From CALAED01 sp937891035 (GTDB taxonomy: Bacteria; Actinomycetota; Actinomycetes; Streptosporangiales; Streptosporangiaceae): DNA of 17,845 bases. Below the pieces are notes generated by a model. That model made no database searches. It was not told where the DNA came from and saw only the letters and a program-made list of their open reading frames with translations. The stretch spans positions 1-17,845 of the forward strand of contig DASQSZ010000217.1 of the NCBI GenBank assembly GCA_035642125.1, given 5' to 3'. Below are positions 6,398 through 13,391 of the stretch, in pieces (the first letter of the stretch is position 1; each line of letters opens with the position of its first letter). A program made the position numbers and the translations under genes.

Positions 6398-6985
6398 TTA
6401 GCGGTAGAGGAGGTCCCAGTGGCTGCCTTCGTTGGCGTAGATCGCACCGGACCGTGAGCGGTAGAGCGCGGCTCCGTCGCCGCGGCCGCCGATGTGCCGG
6501 TATCGCTTGGTGATGAAGCGGTTGATGCATCGGTTGGGCAGGACGTCGATCTTGTAGCCGTTCCAGTGGCTGAACCTGCCATGGGCGTGGCCGCGCTCGG
6601 TGCCACCGGAGACGATGATCCGGCAGTGGCTGCGCCGCTTGAAGGTGATCAGCTCGGCGATGCTGGCGCGCCGGATGCCCTCGAGCGAGGTGCAATTGGG
6701 GCGGTACCGATTTGAGCAGTGCCCGGTGGACCGCAGGCGGATCCCGTTCAGGCGCAGCGAACCCAGCGCGCTGGGTTGCCTCAGCCGGTCGGCCTTGTTC
6801 GGCATCGTCTGAGGCGCTGGCACTGGCGCCGGCGGCGGCACGGCCGCGACCTTGGACCCCTTGGGCGTCTTGGCGCGCGAGGGCGACGTTAACGGCGACG
6901 TCTTGATCGCGGCTGCGACGGAGATCGCCGCCAGCACGCAACTCGCCACCCAGATGAACCAGCGCACGGCATGCTTGCGCGGCAT
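6398..6985 (-). CDS. Small secreted protein with M15 (D-Ala-D-Ala peptidase-like) metal-site motifs
   Basis: A 195-residue protein. Residues 9-27 (WFIWVASCVLAAISVAAA) form a signal or anchor helix after a basic start, followed by a Pro/Ala-rich linker to about 60 that suggests display outside the membrane. The C-terminal domain (about 75-195) has C90, C98, C121 and C153, which could form disulfides. The segment FSHWNGYKID has H140 and D147 spaced as in the SxHxxGxAxD zinc motif of VanX/VanY enzymes, and EGSHWD near the end supplies E186 and H189 in the ExxH arrangement of the same family. This suggests a hedgehog/DD-peptidase fold metalloprotein acting on peptidoglycan stem peptides or other peptides. 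Overall similarity to characterised M15 enzymes looks remote, so the activity is inference. Start ATG 6985 follows a purine-rich GGGGGGAA closely upstream. Confidence 0.7.
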   Translation of the reverse strand: MPRKHAVRWFIWVASCVLAAISVAAAIKTSPLTSPSRAKTPKGSKVAAVPPPAPVPAPQTMPNKADRLRQPSALGSLRLNGIRLRSTGHCSNRYRPNCTSLEGIRRASIAELITFKRRSHCRIIVSGGTERGHAHGRFSHWNGYKIDVLPNRCINRFITKRYRHIGGRGDGAALYRSRSGAIYANEGSHWDLLYR

Positions 6986-7117
6986 GTCTTCCCCCCATGT
7001 CGGCGTGGCCGTGGGGGATTGTCGATCTTCCGGCCGATCTTGCTCATGTCGAAAGGAATCGTGCCCGGTCAGACGATCAAGCTAACTCGCGATTGGTAAT
7101 CAAAAGATGACAATTTG

Positions 7118-8887
7118 TTAGATCACATGTTTGCAGGCGAAGGATATTTCAGCGGCCATCTGCCTGATCCGCTCCTCCACGACCAGCGAGCCATGGCCGG
7201 CGTCGTATCGGTAGATCTCGTATGATTTGCCCAGTTCGGCCAGACGGGCCAGGTAGTTGTCGATCTGCCGGATCGGGCAGCGCGGATCGTTCTCGCCGGC
7301 CAGGATCAACACGGGTGCCGTGACCCGTTCGACGTAGGTGATCGGGGACGACGCCTGATACCGCTCCGGCACCTCCGTCGGAGACCCGCCGAACAGCGAC
7401 CGATCAAAAGCGCGCAGCGCCTCCATCGCGTCCTCGTACGCGGCCACATAGTCGGCCACCGGCACCGAGGCGATGCCGACCGTCCAGTCGTCGGGCTGAG
7501 TGCCCAGGCCGAGCAGGACGAGATAGCCGCCCCACGACCCGCCGGTCAGCACCATCCGCGTCGGGTCGGCCAGCCCGGACGAGACCGCCCACTCGCGCAC
7601 CGCCTTGATGTCCTCAAGCTCGGTGAACCCGACGCGGCCCTCGATGGCGTCGCGCCAGGCCGAGCCGTAGCCGGTCGAGCCCCGATAGTTGACCCGGACG
7701 ACCGCGAAGCCGTGATCGATCCAGGCCGCGCCCACCGGTGAGAAGGCATCGGTGTCCTGCGCGGTCGGGCCGCCGTGAATATCGAAGACGGTCGGGTAGG
7801 GGCCATCGGCCGGCGTGCCGGCCGCGGGGCGGGAGACGAGCGCGTGGATCTTGCCGCCCGGCCCGTCGACCCAGACGTCCTCGACCGGGACCGAGGGCGG
7901 CGCGGGCGGCCCGGGCGGCGACAGCACGGTCGCCCCGGACGTCGACCGGATCACCGGCGGCTCCGCCGCACTGGTCCAGGAGTATTCGACCGTTCCGTCG
8001 GGCCGCGCGGTGGCGCCGGCGATGACGCCGCGTGGGGTGGCGATGCGCGTCAAGTCGCCGGTGCCGAGTTCATAGCGGTACAGCTCGTCGCGCGCCTCAT
8101 GGGAGTGGCAGATGAGCAGCGCCGAGGCATCGGGAAACCAGTCGGCGCTTAGCTCACCCGGCAGGTCGACGACGATCTCGTGCTCGGTGCCGGCCACCGG
8201 ATCCCAGATGAGCGGCTCGGGGTGCCCCCGCCGCTCGTGCTGAACCAGCAGCCGCGCGTCGCCCGCCACCGGGGAGAACCCCATGCCATAAACGCCCTTG
8301 CCCTTGCCGTCCCACAGGTCGGCGACGGCGGAGCCGTCGAGCCGGACGACGCGCAACGCCATATGCCGGCTGTCGCCGTGCTCGCTGTGGTTGATCGCGA
8401 CGAGCGTTTCGTCTTTGGACAGGTCGATGAGATACGCGTTCTCCCGGTGCTCGTACAGAGTCGTCCAGGCGCCGTCCGCCGGGCGGAGATGGATGCTCGT
8501 GCCCTGGTTGGTCATGCGGCCGACCAGCGCGAGCCCGCTCGACCCGAGCGCGAGCCCGGCCGGGTAGGACGGCTCGAGTCCGTCGGCGGCCGGCGTGTCG
8601 GGGCCGCCGTCGAACGGCTGACGCATCCACGCGCCGCGCTCGTCGCCGTCGGTGTCGTCGAACCACCAGATCCAGTCGCCAGTGGGGTCAACGCCGCCCA
8701 TCCACGTGCCGTTGTCTCGATCGGTGACCTGCCGCCGGGTGTCGGTCAGCCGGTCCCACGCGTAGATCTCCCAGGTGCCGGAGGCGTTGGACCGGTAGAC
8801 GCACCGGTGCGGGGCATCGTCGGCCCAGCCGGGGAGGGTCACCCGGGACGCGCGGAACCGGGCCTGCCAGCGCTCGTCGTCGACCAT
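7118..8887 (-). CDS. S9 family peptidase (prolyl oligopeptidase/acylaminoacyl peptidase type)
   Basis: A 589-residue serine peptidase of the alpha/beta-hydrolase S9 clan. The first ~330 residues form a beta-propeller of repeated short strands (YRSNASGTWEIYAWDRLTD and similar), which gates the active site to short peptides. The catalytic domain follows: VFDIHGGPTAQDTDAFSPVG (oxyanion region), VNYRGSTGYG, nucleophile S451 in GGSWGGYLVLLGLG, D534 in GENDPRCPIRQ, and H565 in DAGHGSLVVEER, so the triad is complete. No signal peptide is present, so it is likely cytoplasmic. ATG 8887 is chosen because MVDDERWQARFR begins the conserved part. The frame stays open upstream to 9022 but reads as unconserved sequence. 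There is no clear ribosome site; a -10-like CATACT 7 nt upstream suggests a leaderless transcript. Confidence 0.92.
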   Translation of the reverse strand: MVDDERWQARFRASRVTLPGWADDAPHRCVYRSNASGTWEIYAWDRLTDTRRQVTDRDNGTWMGGVDPTGDWIWWFDDTDGDERGAWMRQPFDGGPDTPAADGLEPSYPAGLALGSSGLALVGRMTNQGTSIHLRPADGAWTTLYEHRENAYLIDLSKDETLVAINHSEHGDSRHMALRVVRLDGSAVADLWDGKGKGVYGMGFSPVAGDARLLVQHERRGHPEPLIWDPVAGTEHEIVVDLPGELSADWFPDASALLICHSHEARDELYRYELGTGDLTRIATPRGVIAGATARPDGTVEYSWTSAAEPPVIRSTSGATVLSPPGPPAPPSVPVEDVWVDGPGGKIHALVSRPAAGTPADGPYPTVFDIHGGPTAQDTDAFSPVGAAWIDHGFAVVRVNYRGSTGYGSAWRDAIEGRVGFTELEDIKAVREWAVSSGLADPTRMVLTGGSWGGYLVLLGLGTQPDDWTVGIASVPVADYVAAYEDAMEALRAFDRSLFGGSPTEVPERYQASSPITYVERVTAPVLILAGENDPRCPIRQIDNYLARLAELGKSYEIYRYDAGHGSLVVEERIRQMAAEISFACKHVI

Positions 8888-8894
8888 GAAGCCA

Positions 8895-8900
8895 AGTATG
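8895..8900 (-). promoter_or_regulatory. Possible -10 element for a leaderless S9 peptidase transcript
   Basis: On the minus strand CATACT ends 7 nt before the ATG at 8887, which would start the mRNA at or next to the start codon. No ribosome site lies between them. The -35 region 17-18 bp further up has no good match, so confidence is low. The remainder of 8888-9127 holds no supported gene. Confidence 0.25.
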
Positions 8901-9127
8901 GCCGCTGGGCGGGAGATGCGGGCAGTCCTGCGCCGGCTGTGGATAACTGGGCGTTCCGTATCGATGGGCCGTACGTCCCGGCGCGGCCGGGCGAGGGTCA
9001 GCCAGGCCACCGCCACCGCCACTCCAAATGATCAAGACAAGGTCATGCACACTAACGCAGACATTGATCTTGCATGCCAGGCTTGGTTAGCACGTGCCGC
9101 GAATCGCCGCCGGGCGCCCCGATGTAC

Positions 9128-9174
9128 CGGCCCGGCCGCGGGAGCCCGCCCAAGCATCGTCCGCGGCCGGGCCG
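9128..9174 (-). terminator. Perfect 14-bp GC hairpin after the Septum_form lipoprotein gene
   Basis: CGGCCCGGCCGCGG (9128-9141) and CCGCGGCCGGGCCG (9161-9174) are exact reverse complements around a 19-nt loop, starting 12 nt after the lipoprotein stop on the minus strand. Nearly pure G/C, so very stable; no U-tract. Confidence 0.65.
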
Positions 9175-9186
9175 AGCCCGGGTCGA

Positions 9187-9819
9187 TCAACGGAGAGGCC
9201 TGGTGAGCTTCTTTCCGTCGGTGGCATGGACGACGGCGCACAGGACCCCGCGATCCCACCGCCAACCCTCCTGAGTCGGGGCGTACCAGGACAACACAAG
9301 CTTGTCGGCGGCCGGATCCCGTGAGATGCGCTTGCCGATACGCCGCTCACATCCCGTCTCCGCCGCCGTATCGACCTGTTGTTCGCCCGGCCAGACACCT
9401 CGATTGAGCTCGAAGACCGCCAGCGCTTGAGCGTCGTGCGGCGTGTCGCACGAGACCACGGCGAGCTCCTCCACCTCTTGCCCGGGGGCGGTGGTCGAAA
9501 GGTTGCCATTGACGGTGTCGTTGAAGCATTGGCCGGGGCGGATCTTGCTGACGTCCTCATTGGACGGCTCGGTCTTGGTCCCTGCGGACGCACCCCCTTG
9601 CGCGGACCCCGTTGGCGCGGAAGGTCCGCCGGTTATCGCCCCACAGCCCGTCGTCGCGAGCCCGAGCGACAGGATGGAAGCGACGGTCCCGGCGACCGCG
9701 AAGCCGCGGCCGCGGCCGCACCGCCGCTTGGTCTGACCCGACGCGATAACGCCGAGCGACATCGGCATCGGGGCGCGAGCGCCCGACGGATCAGACCCGA
9801 CGTTATGCGAATGCACCAT
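9187..9819 (-). CDS. Putative lipoprotein with septum-formation-like domain (Septum_form)
   Basis: A 210-residue exported protein. After a long, basic N-terminus comes a hydrophobic stretch (FAVAGTVASILSLGLATTGC) ending in a lipobox-like TTGC with C59 as the lipid-modified cysteine. A Ser/Gly/Ala/Thr linker follows, then a domain from about residue 93 with spaced cysteines: PGQCFND, VVSCDTPHDAQALAVFEL, ETGCERRIGKR and GVLCAVVHATDG. The Cys-x-n-PHDAQ-AVFEL pattern resembles the actinobacterial septum-formation domain (PF13845), whose function is not well defined. ATG 9819 has GGAGGG about 10 nt upstream on the minus strand. It leaves an unusually long 38-residue region before the hydrophobic segment, so internal starts at Met18 or Met20 are possible. 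It is a single-gene unit with its own hairpin after the stop. Confidence 0.75.
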   Translation of the reverse strand: MVHSHNVGSDPSGARAPMPMSLGVIASGQTKRRCGRGRGFAVAGTVASILSLGLATTGCGAITGGPSAPTGSAQGGASAGTKTEPSNEDVSKIRPGQCFNDTVNGNLSTTAPGQEVEELAVVSCDTPHDAQALAVFELNRGVWPGEQQVDTAAETGCERRIGKRISRDPAADKLVLSWYAPTQEGWRWDRGVLCAVVHATDGKKLTRPLR

Positions 9820-9944
9820 GACCGTTCAGCCCTCCGATATGACGCGGCGCCGATTCAATGCCTCCCGACGGGCGACCACGTCGAGGTCATGACTGTCGCA
9901 CCTTGGGTCGGCGAGCGCGGCGGTCGTGCTCGGGAGGTGCGCTC

Positions 9945-10166
9945 ATGGACATGCAAAGTGCGCTCAAGGCCAAGAGTCAGAACGGGTTGGCGAACGGCGA
10001 GGGGCGCAGGCCGGGGGCCGCCCGTAGCGCATACCGGCGGGCGGGCCGGCGTCGGCCCCCGTTAGGCGCCCTGACCGCCGCCCTCCGCCGACTCGTGTTG
10101 GCGGCGCCAGACGGCGCACCGTGCCACGTGATCGGCCAGGTGCCGGGCGGCGAAGTCGGCCGCTGA
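9945..10166 (+). CDS. Doubtful small ORF with a strong ribosome site
   Basis: ATG 9945 is preceded by GGGAGG (9932-9937) with ideal 7-nt spacing and would encode 73 residues starting MDMQSALKAKSQNGLANGEG, rich in Arg, Ala and Gly. Its 3' half runs antisense through a hairpin (10012-10061) and into the convergent cyclotransferase gene, and the translation there looks like a GC shadow. I recognise no family. Either a small protein with an antisense 3' end or a chance ribosome site. Confidence 0.15.
   Translation: MDMQSALKAKSQNGLANGEGRRPGAARSAYRRAGRRRPPLGALTAALRRLVLAAPDGAPCHVIGQVPGGEVGR
10012..10061 (-). terminator. Nested GC hairpin after the gamma-glutamylcyclotransferase-like gene
   Basis: CGGGGGCCG (10012-10020) and CGGCCCCCG (10053-10061) pair perfectly, and inside them CCGGC (10034-10038) pairs with GCCGG (10045-10049). 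The outer arm abuts the stop codon of the minus-strand gene ending at 10062. A strong terminator candidate without U-tract. Confidence 0.55.
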
Positions 10167-10523
10167 CCAGTCCTCGGGCAGCGTCGCGACGTCGTCGGAC
10201 CAGGTGTAGGCCCAGGCCGGCCGCCCGTCGGCGAGCGCGACCTCGGTGAGGTCGTAACCGCCGTTCTCAAAGGCGTCGATGACCCGCCACTCCGCGGTGG
10301 TCAGGCCGGTGAGCAGCAGCCCCCCGGTGGTGGCTCCGGCGGAGCGGACCAGGCCGGGGTAGGCCCGGCCGGGCAGCGCGGCGGCGCGCCACCCCGCGAC
10401 CGACGCCGGCGTACGCTCCGGCACCCGGCCGATGAGGGCCCGTACGAGGTCGGGGAACAGCAGCGTTCCGTACACGAACAGCGACCCGGCCCATCGGGCC
10501 GGCCGCGCCGGGCGGCGGCTCAT
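10062..10523 (-). CDS. Gamma-glutamylcyclotransferase (AIG2/GGACT)-like protein
   Basis: A 153-residue cytosolic protein of the AIG2/GGCT fold, whose members release 5-oxoproline from gamma-glutamyl compounds. The defining substrate loop is LFVYGTLLFPDLV (YGTL at 18-21). AYPGLV (54-59) and VIDAFENGGYDL follow, where E86 occupies the position of the catalytic acid. The C-terminal residues (HESAEGGGQGA) are unconserved. ATG 10523 is chosen with GAAGGGG about 12 nt upstream; GTG 10535 would sit directly on that ribosome site. The substrate is not determinable: this compact group includes gamma-glutamylamine cyclotransferase-like and uncharacterised members. It lies 54 bp downstream of the L,D-transpeptidase gene, with a hairpin between them, so cotranscription is uncertain. 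Confidence 0.82.
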   Translation of the reverse strand: MSRRPARPARWAGSLFVYGTLLFPDLVRALIGRVPERTPASVAGWRAAALPGRAYPGLVRSAGATTGGLLLTGLTTAEWRVIDAFENGGYDLTEVALADGRPAWAYTWSDDVATLPEDWSAADFAARHLADHVARCAVWRRQHESAEGGGQGA

Positions 10524-10556
10524 CGCGTGCGACACCCCTTCGCCCGTACAAGAGCC

Positions 10557-10578
10557 GGGCGGCGGCGAGCCGTCGCCC
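10557..10578 (-). terminator. Hairpin directly after the L,D-transpeptidase stop
   Basis: GGGCGGCGGC (10557-10566) pairs with GCCGTCGCCC (10569-10578), 10 bp with one G-T wobble and a minimal loop. Its outer arm touches the last base of the stop codon of the minus-strand gene. It separates the transpeptidase from the cyclotransferase-like gene 34 bp on. Confidence 0.5.
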
Positions 10579-11783
10579 TAGGCGAGGGCGCTGCCCTTCT
10601 TCCAGTTCTTCCAGGACAGTTCCCAGAACGACCAGCCGTTGTTCCAGTCCAGCTCGCGTTTGGTGCCGGTGATGTCGACGACGTCACCGGGCTGGACGTT
10701 CTTGTAGAACCAGACGGCGTCCTTGGCCGGCTGCCGGACGCATCCATGGCTGCAGTTGGCGCGGCCCAGGCAGTGGATCTCGCCCGCGGTCTGGTGCAGG
10801 TATTCGCCGGTGTTGGAGATGCGCACCGCGTAGGCGATGAGCTCGTCGTAATAACCCGGGTCGCCCGGCTTACGGCCCGGCGAGACCATCCGCGTGGGAT
10901 TGCCCTTCTCCATGGTCAGGTGCGTGCCGCTGGTGGTCGTGTATTCCATCGTGGTGGCGTTGCCGCCGCTGACCGGCACGGTGCGCTTCTTTTTGCCGTC
11001 GATGCGCACGGTCATCTTGTGCTTCTTGAGGTTGATCTTGCTGATCCGCGACTCGCCGATCTCGAAGGTACGCGTGAAGTTCTTGGTGCCGTACACGCCC
11101 TTGGCCGCCCGCACGCCGGCCAGATGCGCGACGAGGGTGACCTTCTGGTGGGCGGGCCAGTAGGACTTCGTCCGGTAGATCACCTGCTGGTCGCCGACCC
11201 ACCGCCAGGCGCCCTCGACCGGCTTGGTGGCGCGCACCTCAAGCGCCTCTTCCACCCGTTCCTTGTTGCGAACCGGCTGGTCGAAGTTGAGGATGATCGG
11301 CATACCGACGCCGTATTCCTTACCCCGGTTGCCCTCCAGGATCCAATCCAGCGACGCGGAGATCGTCTGGCTCGGTTTGAGCGTCTTGAACCGGCTGGTG
11401 AGCTGGGTGGGCTTGCCCTCGGCGTTGGTGGCCGTCGCGGTCACGGCGTAGGAGGTGGACGGCTTGAGCGCCCATCTCGATCGCCAATGGGTCCGGTCGG
11501 CGTTGAATTCGCCGGCGATGTTCTTGCCGCCGGCCTTGACGATGACCGCCCCGAGTGTGCCGCCCGCCGCCTTGACCGACACACCTCGGTCGGGTCGCAC
11601 TTTGGTGGCGCCGTTGGCCGGAGTGATCGTCACCGTAGCGGCGTCGGCGGCTCTACGCGCCTCGACCGCCTCGCCGCCGGACGCGGCGGAGGACGTGGTC
11701 GCCCCCGAGCCCGCGGCCACGAGACCGGTCAACAGCAACGAGCCGGCGAGAAGAGCACCGGTCGAATGGGGGATGACGCGCAC
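10578..11783 (-). CDS. L,D-transpeptidase with N-terminal Ig-like domains (YkuD family)
   Basis: A 401-residue exported enzyme that forms 3-3 crosslinks between diaminopimelate residues of peptidoglycan, and in relatives resists most penicillins. Residues 1-30 are a signal peptide (ALLAGSLLLTGLVAAGSG). Two Ig-like modules follow (about 50-135 and 140-245, the second with PIILNFDQPVRNKERVEEAL), then the YkuD catalytic domain from about 250. The active-site segment has H330 in EYLHQTAGEIH and the SHGCVR motif with H346 and nucleophile C348. A conserved C-terminal extension rich in Trp (ELDWNNGWSFWELSWKNWKK) closes it. The layout matches mycobacterial LdtMt2-type enzymes. There is no lipobox cysteine: the corresponding spot reads LVAAGSG, so it is secreted or signal-anchored. 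GTG 11783 has GGAGG 8 nt upstream. Confidence 0.95.
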   Translation of the reverse strand: MRVIPHSTGALLAGSLLLTGLVAAGSGATTSSAASGGEAVEARRAADAATVTITPANGATKVRPDRGVSVKAAGGTLGAVIVKAGGKNIAGEFNADRTHWRSRWALKPSTSYAVTATATNAEGKPTQLTSRFKTLKPSQTISASLDWILEGNRGKEYGVGMPIILNFDQPVRNKERVEEALEVRATKPVEGAWRWVGDQQVIYRTKSYWPAHQKVTLVAHLAGVRAAKGVYGTKNFTRTFEIGESRISKINLKKHKMTVRIDGKKKRTVPVSGGNATTMEYTTTSGTHLTMEKGNPTRMVSPGRKPGDPGYYDELIAYAVRISNTGEYLHQTAGEIHCLGRANCSHGCVRQPAKDAVWFYKNVQPGDVVDITGTKRELDWNNGWSFWELSWKNWKKGSALA

Positions 11784-11836
11784 GTGCCCTACCTCCGGTA
11801 GGCCGACCCAGACAGTCGCGCTGCCTCGTGCGGACC

Positions 11837-11866
11837 GGCCTATCGGCCAAATAACACGGCGCTCAA
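11837..11866 (-). promoter_or_regulatory. Candidate promoter for the L,D-transpeptidase
   Basis: On the minus strand TTGAGC (plus 11861-11866) and TAGGCC (plus 11837-11842) are separated by 18 bp, giving a leader of about 47 nt. The -10 lacks the usual final T, so this is moderate at best. Confidence 0.32.
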
Positions 11867-12069
11867 CACCGGCCCGGACGGAGCAACGACATCACTGTCA
11901 TTGTAGGAGAAAACAGTCCGAGTCCGACGGCTCGTCGCGCATCGTCACCGCTCCGTAAGAGCGCACTCAGGCCGAATTGCTGGAAGCCGGGGCGGATAAC
12001 CGACGCACCGACGTAGCAAGCCGGCGTTGTCCGTCGGTCGGCCCCCCCGATGAGACTCCTGAAAGGGCG

Positions 12070-12098
12070 TTGACAGCCGGCAAGGCGCGGCTTAACGT
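12070..12098 (+). promoter_or_regulatory. Housekeeping-type promoter for the GH43 gene
   Basis: A perfect -35 TTGACA (12070-12075), 17-bp spacer and -10 TAACGT (12093-12098) form the best promoter in the window. Transcription would begin near 12105, with a leader of about 76 nt to ATG 12181. Confidence 0.65.
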
Positions 12099-12123
12099 CC
12101 GGGCAACCGCTTTCTCAACCACT

Positions 12124-12139
12124 GTTCGACATACCGAAC
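12124..12139 (+). promoter_or_regulatory. Palindrome in the GH43 leader, possible operator
   Basis: GTTCG (12124-12128) and CGAAC (12135-12139) are inverted around 6 bp, about 20 nt after the expected transcription start. The preceding CAACCGCTTTC (12104-12114) is loosely like half of a LacI-family sugar operator. The position suits a roadblock repressor of an arabinanase gene, but the regulator is unknown. Confidence 0.3.
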
Positions 12140-12180
12140 GCCAGGGCGATGCGCTGCTCGATGGTAGGAGACGAGCACAC

Positions 12181-13194
12181 ATGATGAAATCCCCGCTCGG
12201 CCGATCCGTCCGCCCGCTGCTCTCGACGCTGCTCTCGATCGCCGCGCCGGTCGTCGCCTTGGTCTTCGGCCTGACGGCCGCGACGGCGCCGGCGACGGCG
12301 GCCGAATACCCTGACCCGCTGCCGGTCTCCGGCGATACCAGGGTGCATGATCCGGCGATCGTCAAGGCGCCGAACGGCACGTACATCCTCGCCTCGACCG
12401 GCACCAACCTGGAGTTGCGTACCTCCACCGACCGGGTGAACTGGCGGCGCGCCGGGGTGGTGTGGCCGAACGGCGCGCCCTGGACCGACGAGTTCACCGG
12501 CGGCACGGATGTCCTGTGGGCCCCGGACATCTCCTTCCGGGGCGGCCGGTATTACCTCTACTACTCGGCCTCGTCCTTCGGATCGCAAAATTCGGGCATC
12601 TTCCTGGCGACCAGCCCGACCGGCGCGGCGGGCTCGTGGACCAACCTCGGCCTCGTGACGCGAACGAGCGAGGCCGACAACCACAACGCCATCGACCCCA
12701 ACCTCATCGTCGATTCCTCCGGGCGGTGGTGGCTGTCGTTCGGCTCGTTCTGGTCCGGCATCAAGATGATCAGAATCGACCCGGCGACCGGCAAGCAATC
12801 AAGCGGCGACCGGACCCTCTACAGCCTCGCGACGCGGCCCGCCGACGTGTCGGGGGCGGTCGAGGCGCCGTTCATCGTCCAGCGGGGCGGCGTGTATTAC
12901 CTGTTCGTCTCGTTCGACTTCTGCTGCCGCGGCACCAGCAGCACCTATCGGGTGATGGTCGGCCGGTCCACCTCGATCACCGGCCCGTACGTCGACCGGA
13001 ACGGGGTGCCCTTGACCAGCGGCGGCGGCACCGAGGTCGTCGCCACCCACGACCAGATCATCGGCCCCGGCCACCAGGCGCTCATCCCCGACGCGGGCGG
13101 CTGGGTGATGGTCTACCACTACTACACCCCGACCGACAGCAGGCTCGCCATCAACCGCGTGGGCTGGAGCGGCGGCTGGCCGGTCCTGTTCTGA
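12181..13194 (+). CDS. Secreted endo-1,5-alpha-L-arabinanase (glycoside hydrolase family 43)
   Basis: It hydrolyses alpha-1,5-linked arabinan, a plant pectin side chain, outside the cell. The 337-residue precursor has a signal peptide (RPLLSTLLSIAAPVVALVFG, cleavage near ATA-AEY at about 41) followed by a single five-bladed propeller domain. The GH43 acids are all visible: D57 in VHDPAI (base), D172 in AIDPNLIVD (pKa modulator) and E228 in AVEAPFIV (acid). Supporting segments include VLWAPDISFRGGRYYLYYSA, WWLSFGSFWSGIKM, FDFCCRGTSSTYRVMVGRS and VYHYYTPTDSRLAI, typical of the arabinanase branch. No carbohydrate-binding module follows. ATG 12181 is chosen because GGAG (12167-12170) lies 10 nt upstream and the signal peptide starts here; the open frame further upstream is not protein-like. 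No arabinose transporter or regulator gene adjoins it. Confidence 0.95.
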   Translation: MMKSPLGRSVRPLLSTLLSIAAPVVALVFGLTAATAPATAAEYPDPLPVSGDTRVHDPAIVKAPNGTYILASTGTNLELRTSTDRVNWRRAGVVWPNGAPWTDEFTGGTDVLWAPDISFRGGRYYLYYSASSFGSQNSGIFLATSPTGAAGSWTNLGLVTRTSEADNHNAIDPNLIVDSSGRWWLSFGSFWSGIKMIRIDPATGKQSSGDRTLYSLATRPADVSGAVEAPFIVQRGGVYYLFVSFDFCCRGTSSTYRVMVGRSTSITGPYVDRNGVPLTSGGGTEVVATHDQIIGPGHQALIPDAGGWVMVYHYYTPTDSRLAINRVGWSGGWPVLF

Positions 13195-13208
13195 CAGATG
13201 ATGTGGGT

Positions 13209-13272
13209 GAGCACCTCCCGGTCGGGTCTGACCCAGGCTCTGACCGACTTCGGCCCTGGTCGAGAGGTGCTC
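13209..13272 (+). terminator. Nested stem-loop after the GH43 gene
   Basis: GAGCACCTC (13209-13217) pairs with GAGGTGCTC (13264-13272). Inside, CGGTC (13219-13223) pairs with GACCG (13242-13246), enclosing GGGT-ctg-ACCC (13224-13234). It starts 14 nt after the GH43 stop; probably its terminator. Confidence 0.5.
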
Positions 13273-13361
13273 GTACGCACGCACCGTGCGTGGCGGGCGC
13301 GGCGGGCGGCAGCGTCGCCGTCCCCGCGTCCAGCGGTCGCGGAACCCGGGCGTCGCCCGGA

Positions 13362-13391
13362 CCGAAGTCGGCGACCCCGAAGTCGGCGACC
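13362..13391 (+). repeat. Perfect 15-bp tandem repeat upstream of the glycosyltransferase
   Basis: CCGAAGTCGGCGACC occurs twice back to back (13362-13376, 13377-13391). Each copy contains the 9-bp dyad GTCGGCGAC, so two palindromes lie 15 bp apart, about 110 bp before the glycosyltransferase start. It could be a regulator site or simple slippage. Confidence 0.65.

Larger units (their letters stand above)
11784..12180. other. 397-bp divergent regulatory region
   Basis: It lies between the minus-strand L,D-transpeptidase and the plus-strand GH43 gene and has no supported gene. It contains the promoter candidates and palindrome described separately. On the minus strand there is also TACAAT (plus 11900-11905) within ACTGT...ACAGT inverted arms (11894-11898, 11913-11917), a possible second promoter or operator for the transpeptidase. 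Confidence 0.6.

Noticed and set aside
8180..9031. Plus-strand open frame opposite the S9 peptidase propeller
   Set aside because: Compositional shadow with no family similarity and no ribosome site.
9023..9127. Possible gene remnant between the S9 peptidase and the lipoprotein gene
   Set aside because: Frames are short and show no domain similarity or ribosome site; nothing supports a pseudogene.
10527..11801. Plus-strand open frame of 424 codons opposite the L,D-transpeptidase
   Set aside because: The minus strand encodes an intact enzyme with SHGCVR and a ribosome site; the antisense frame has no recognisable domain.
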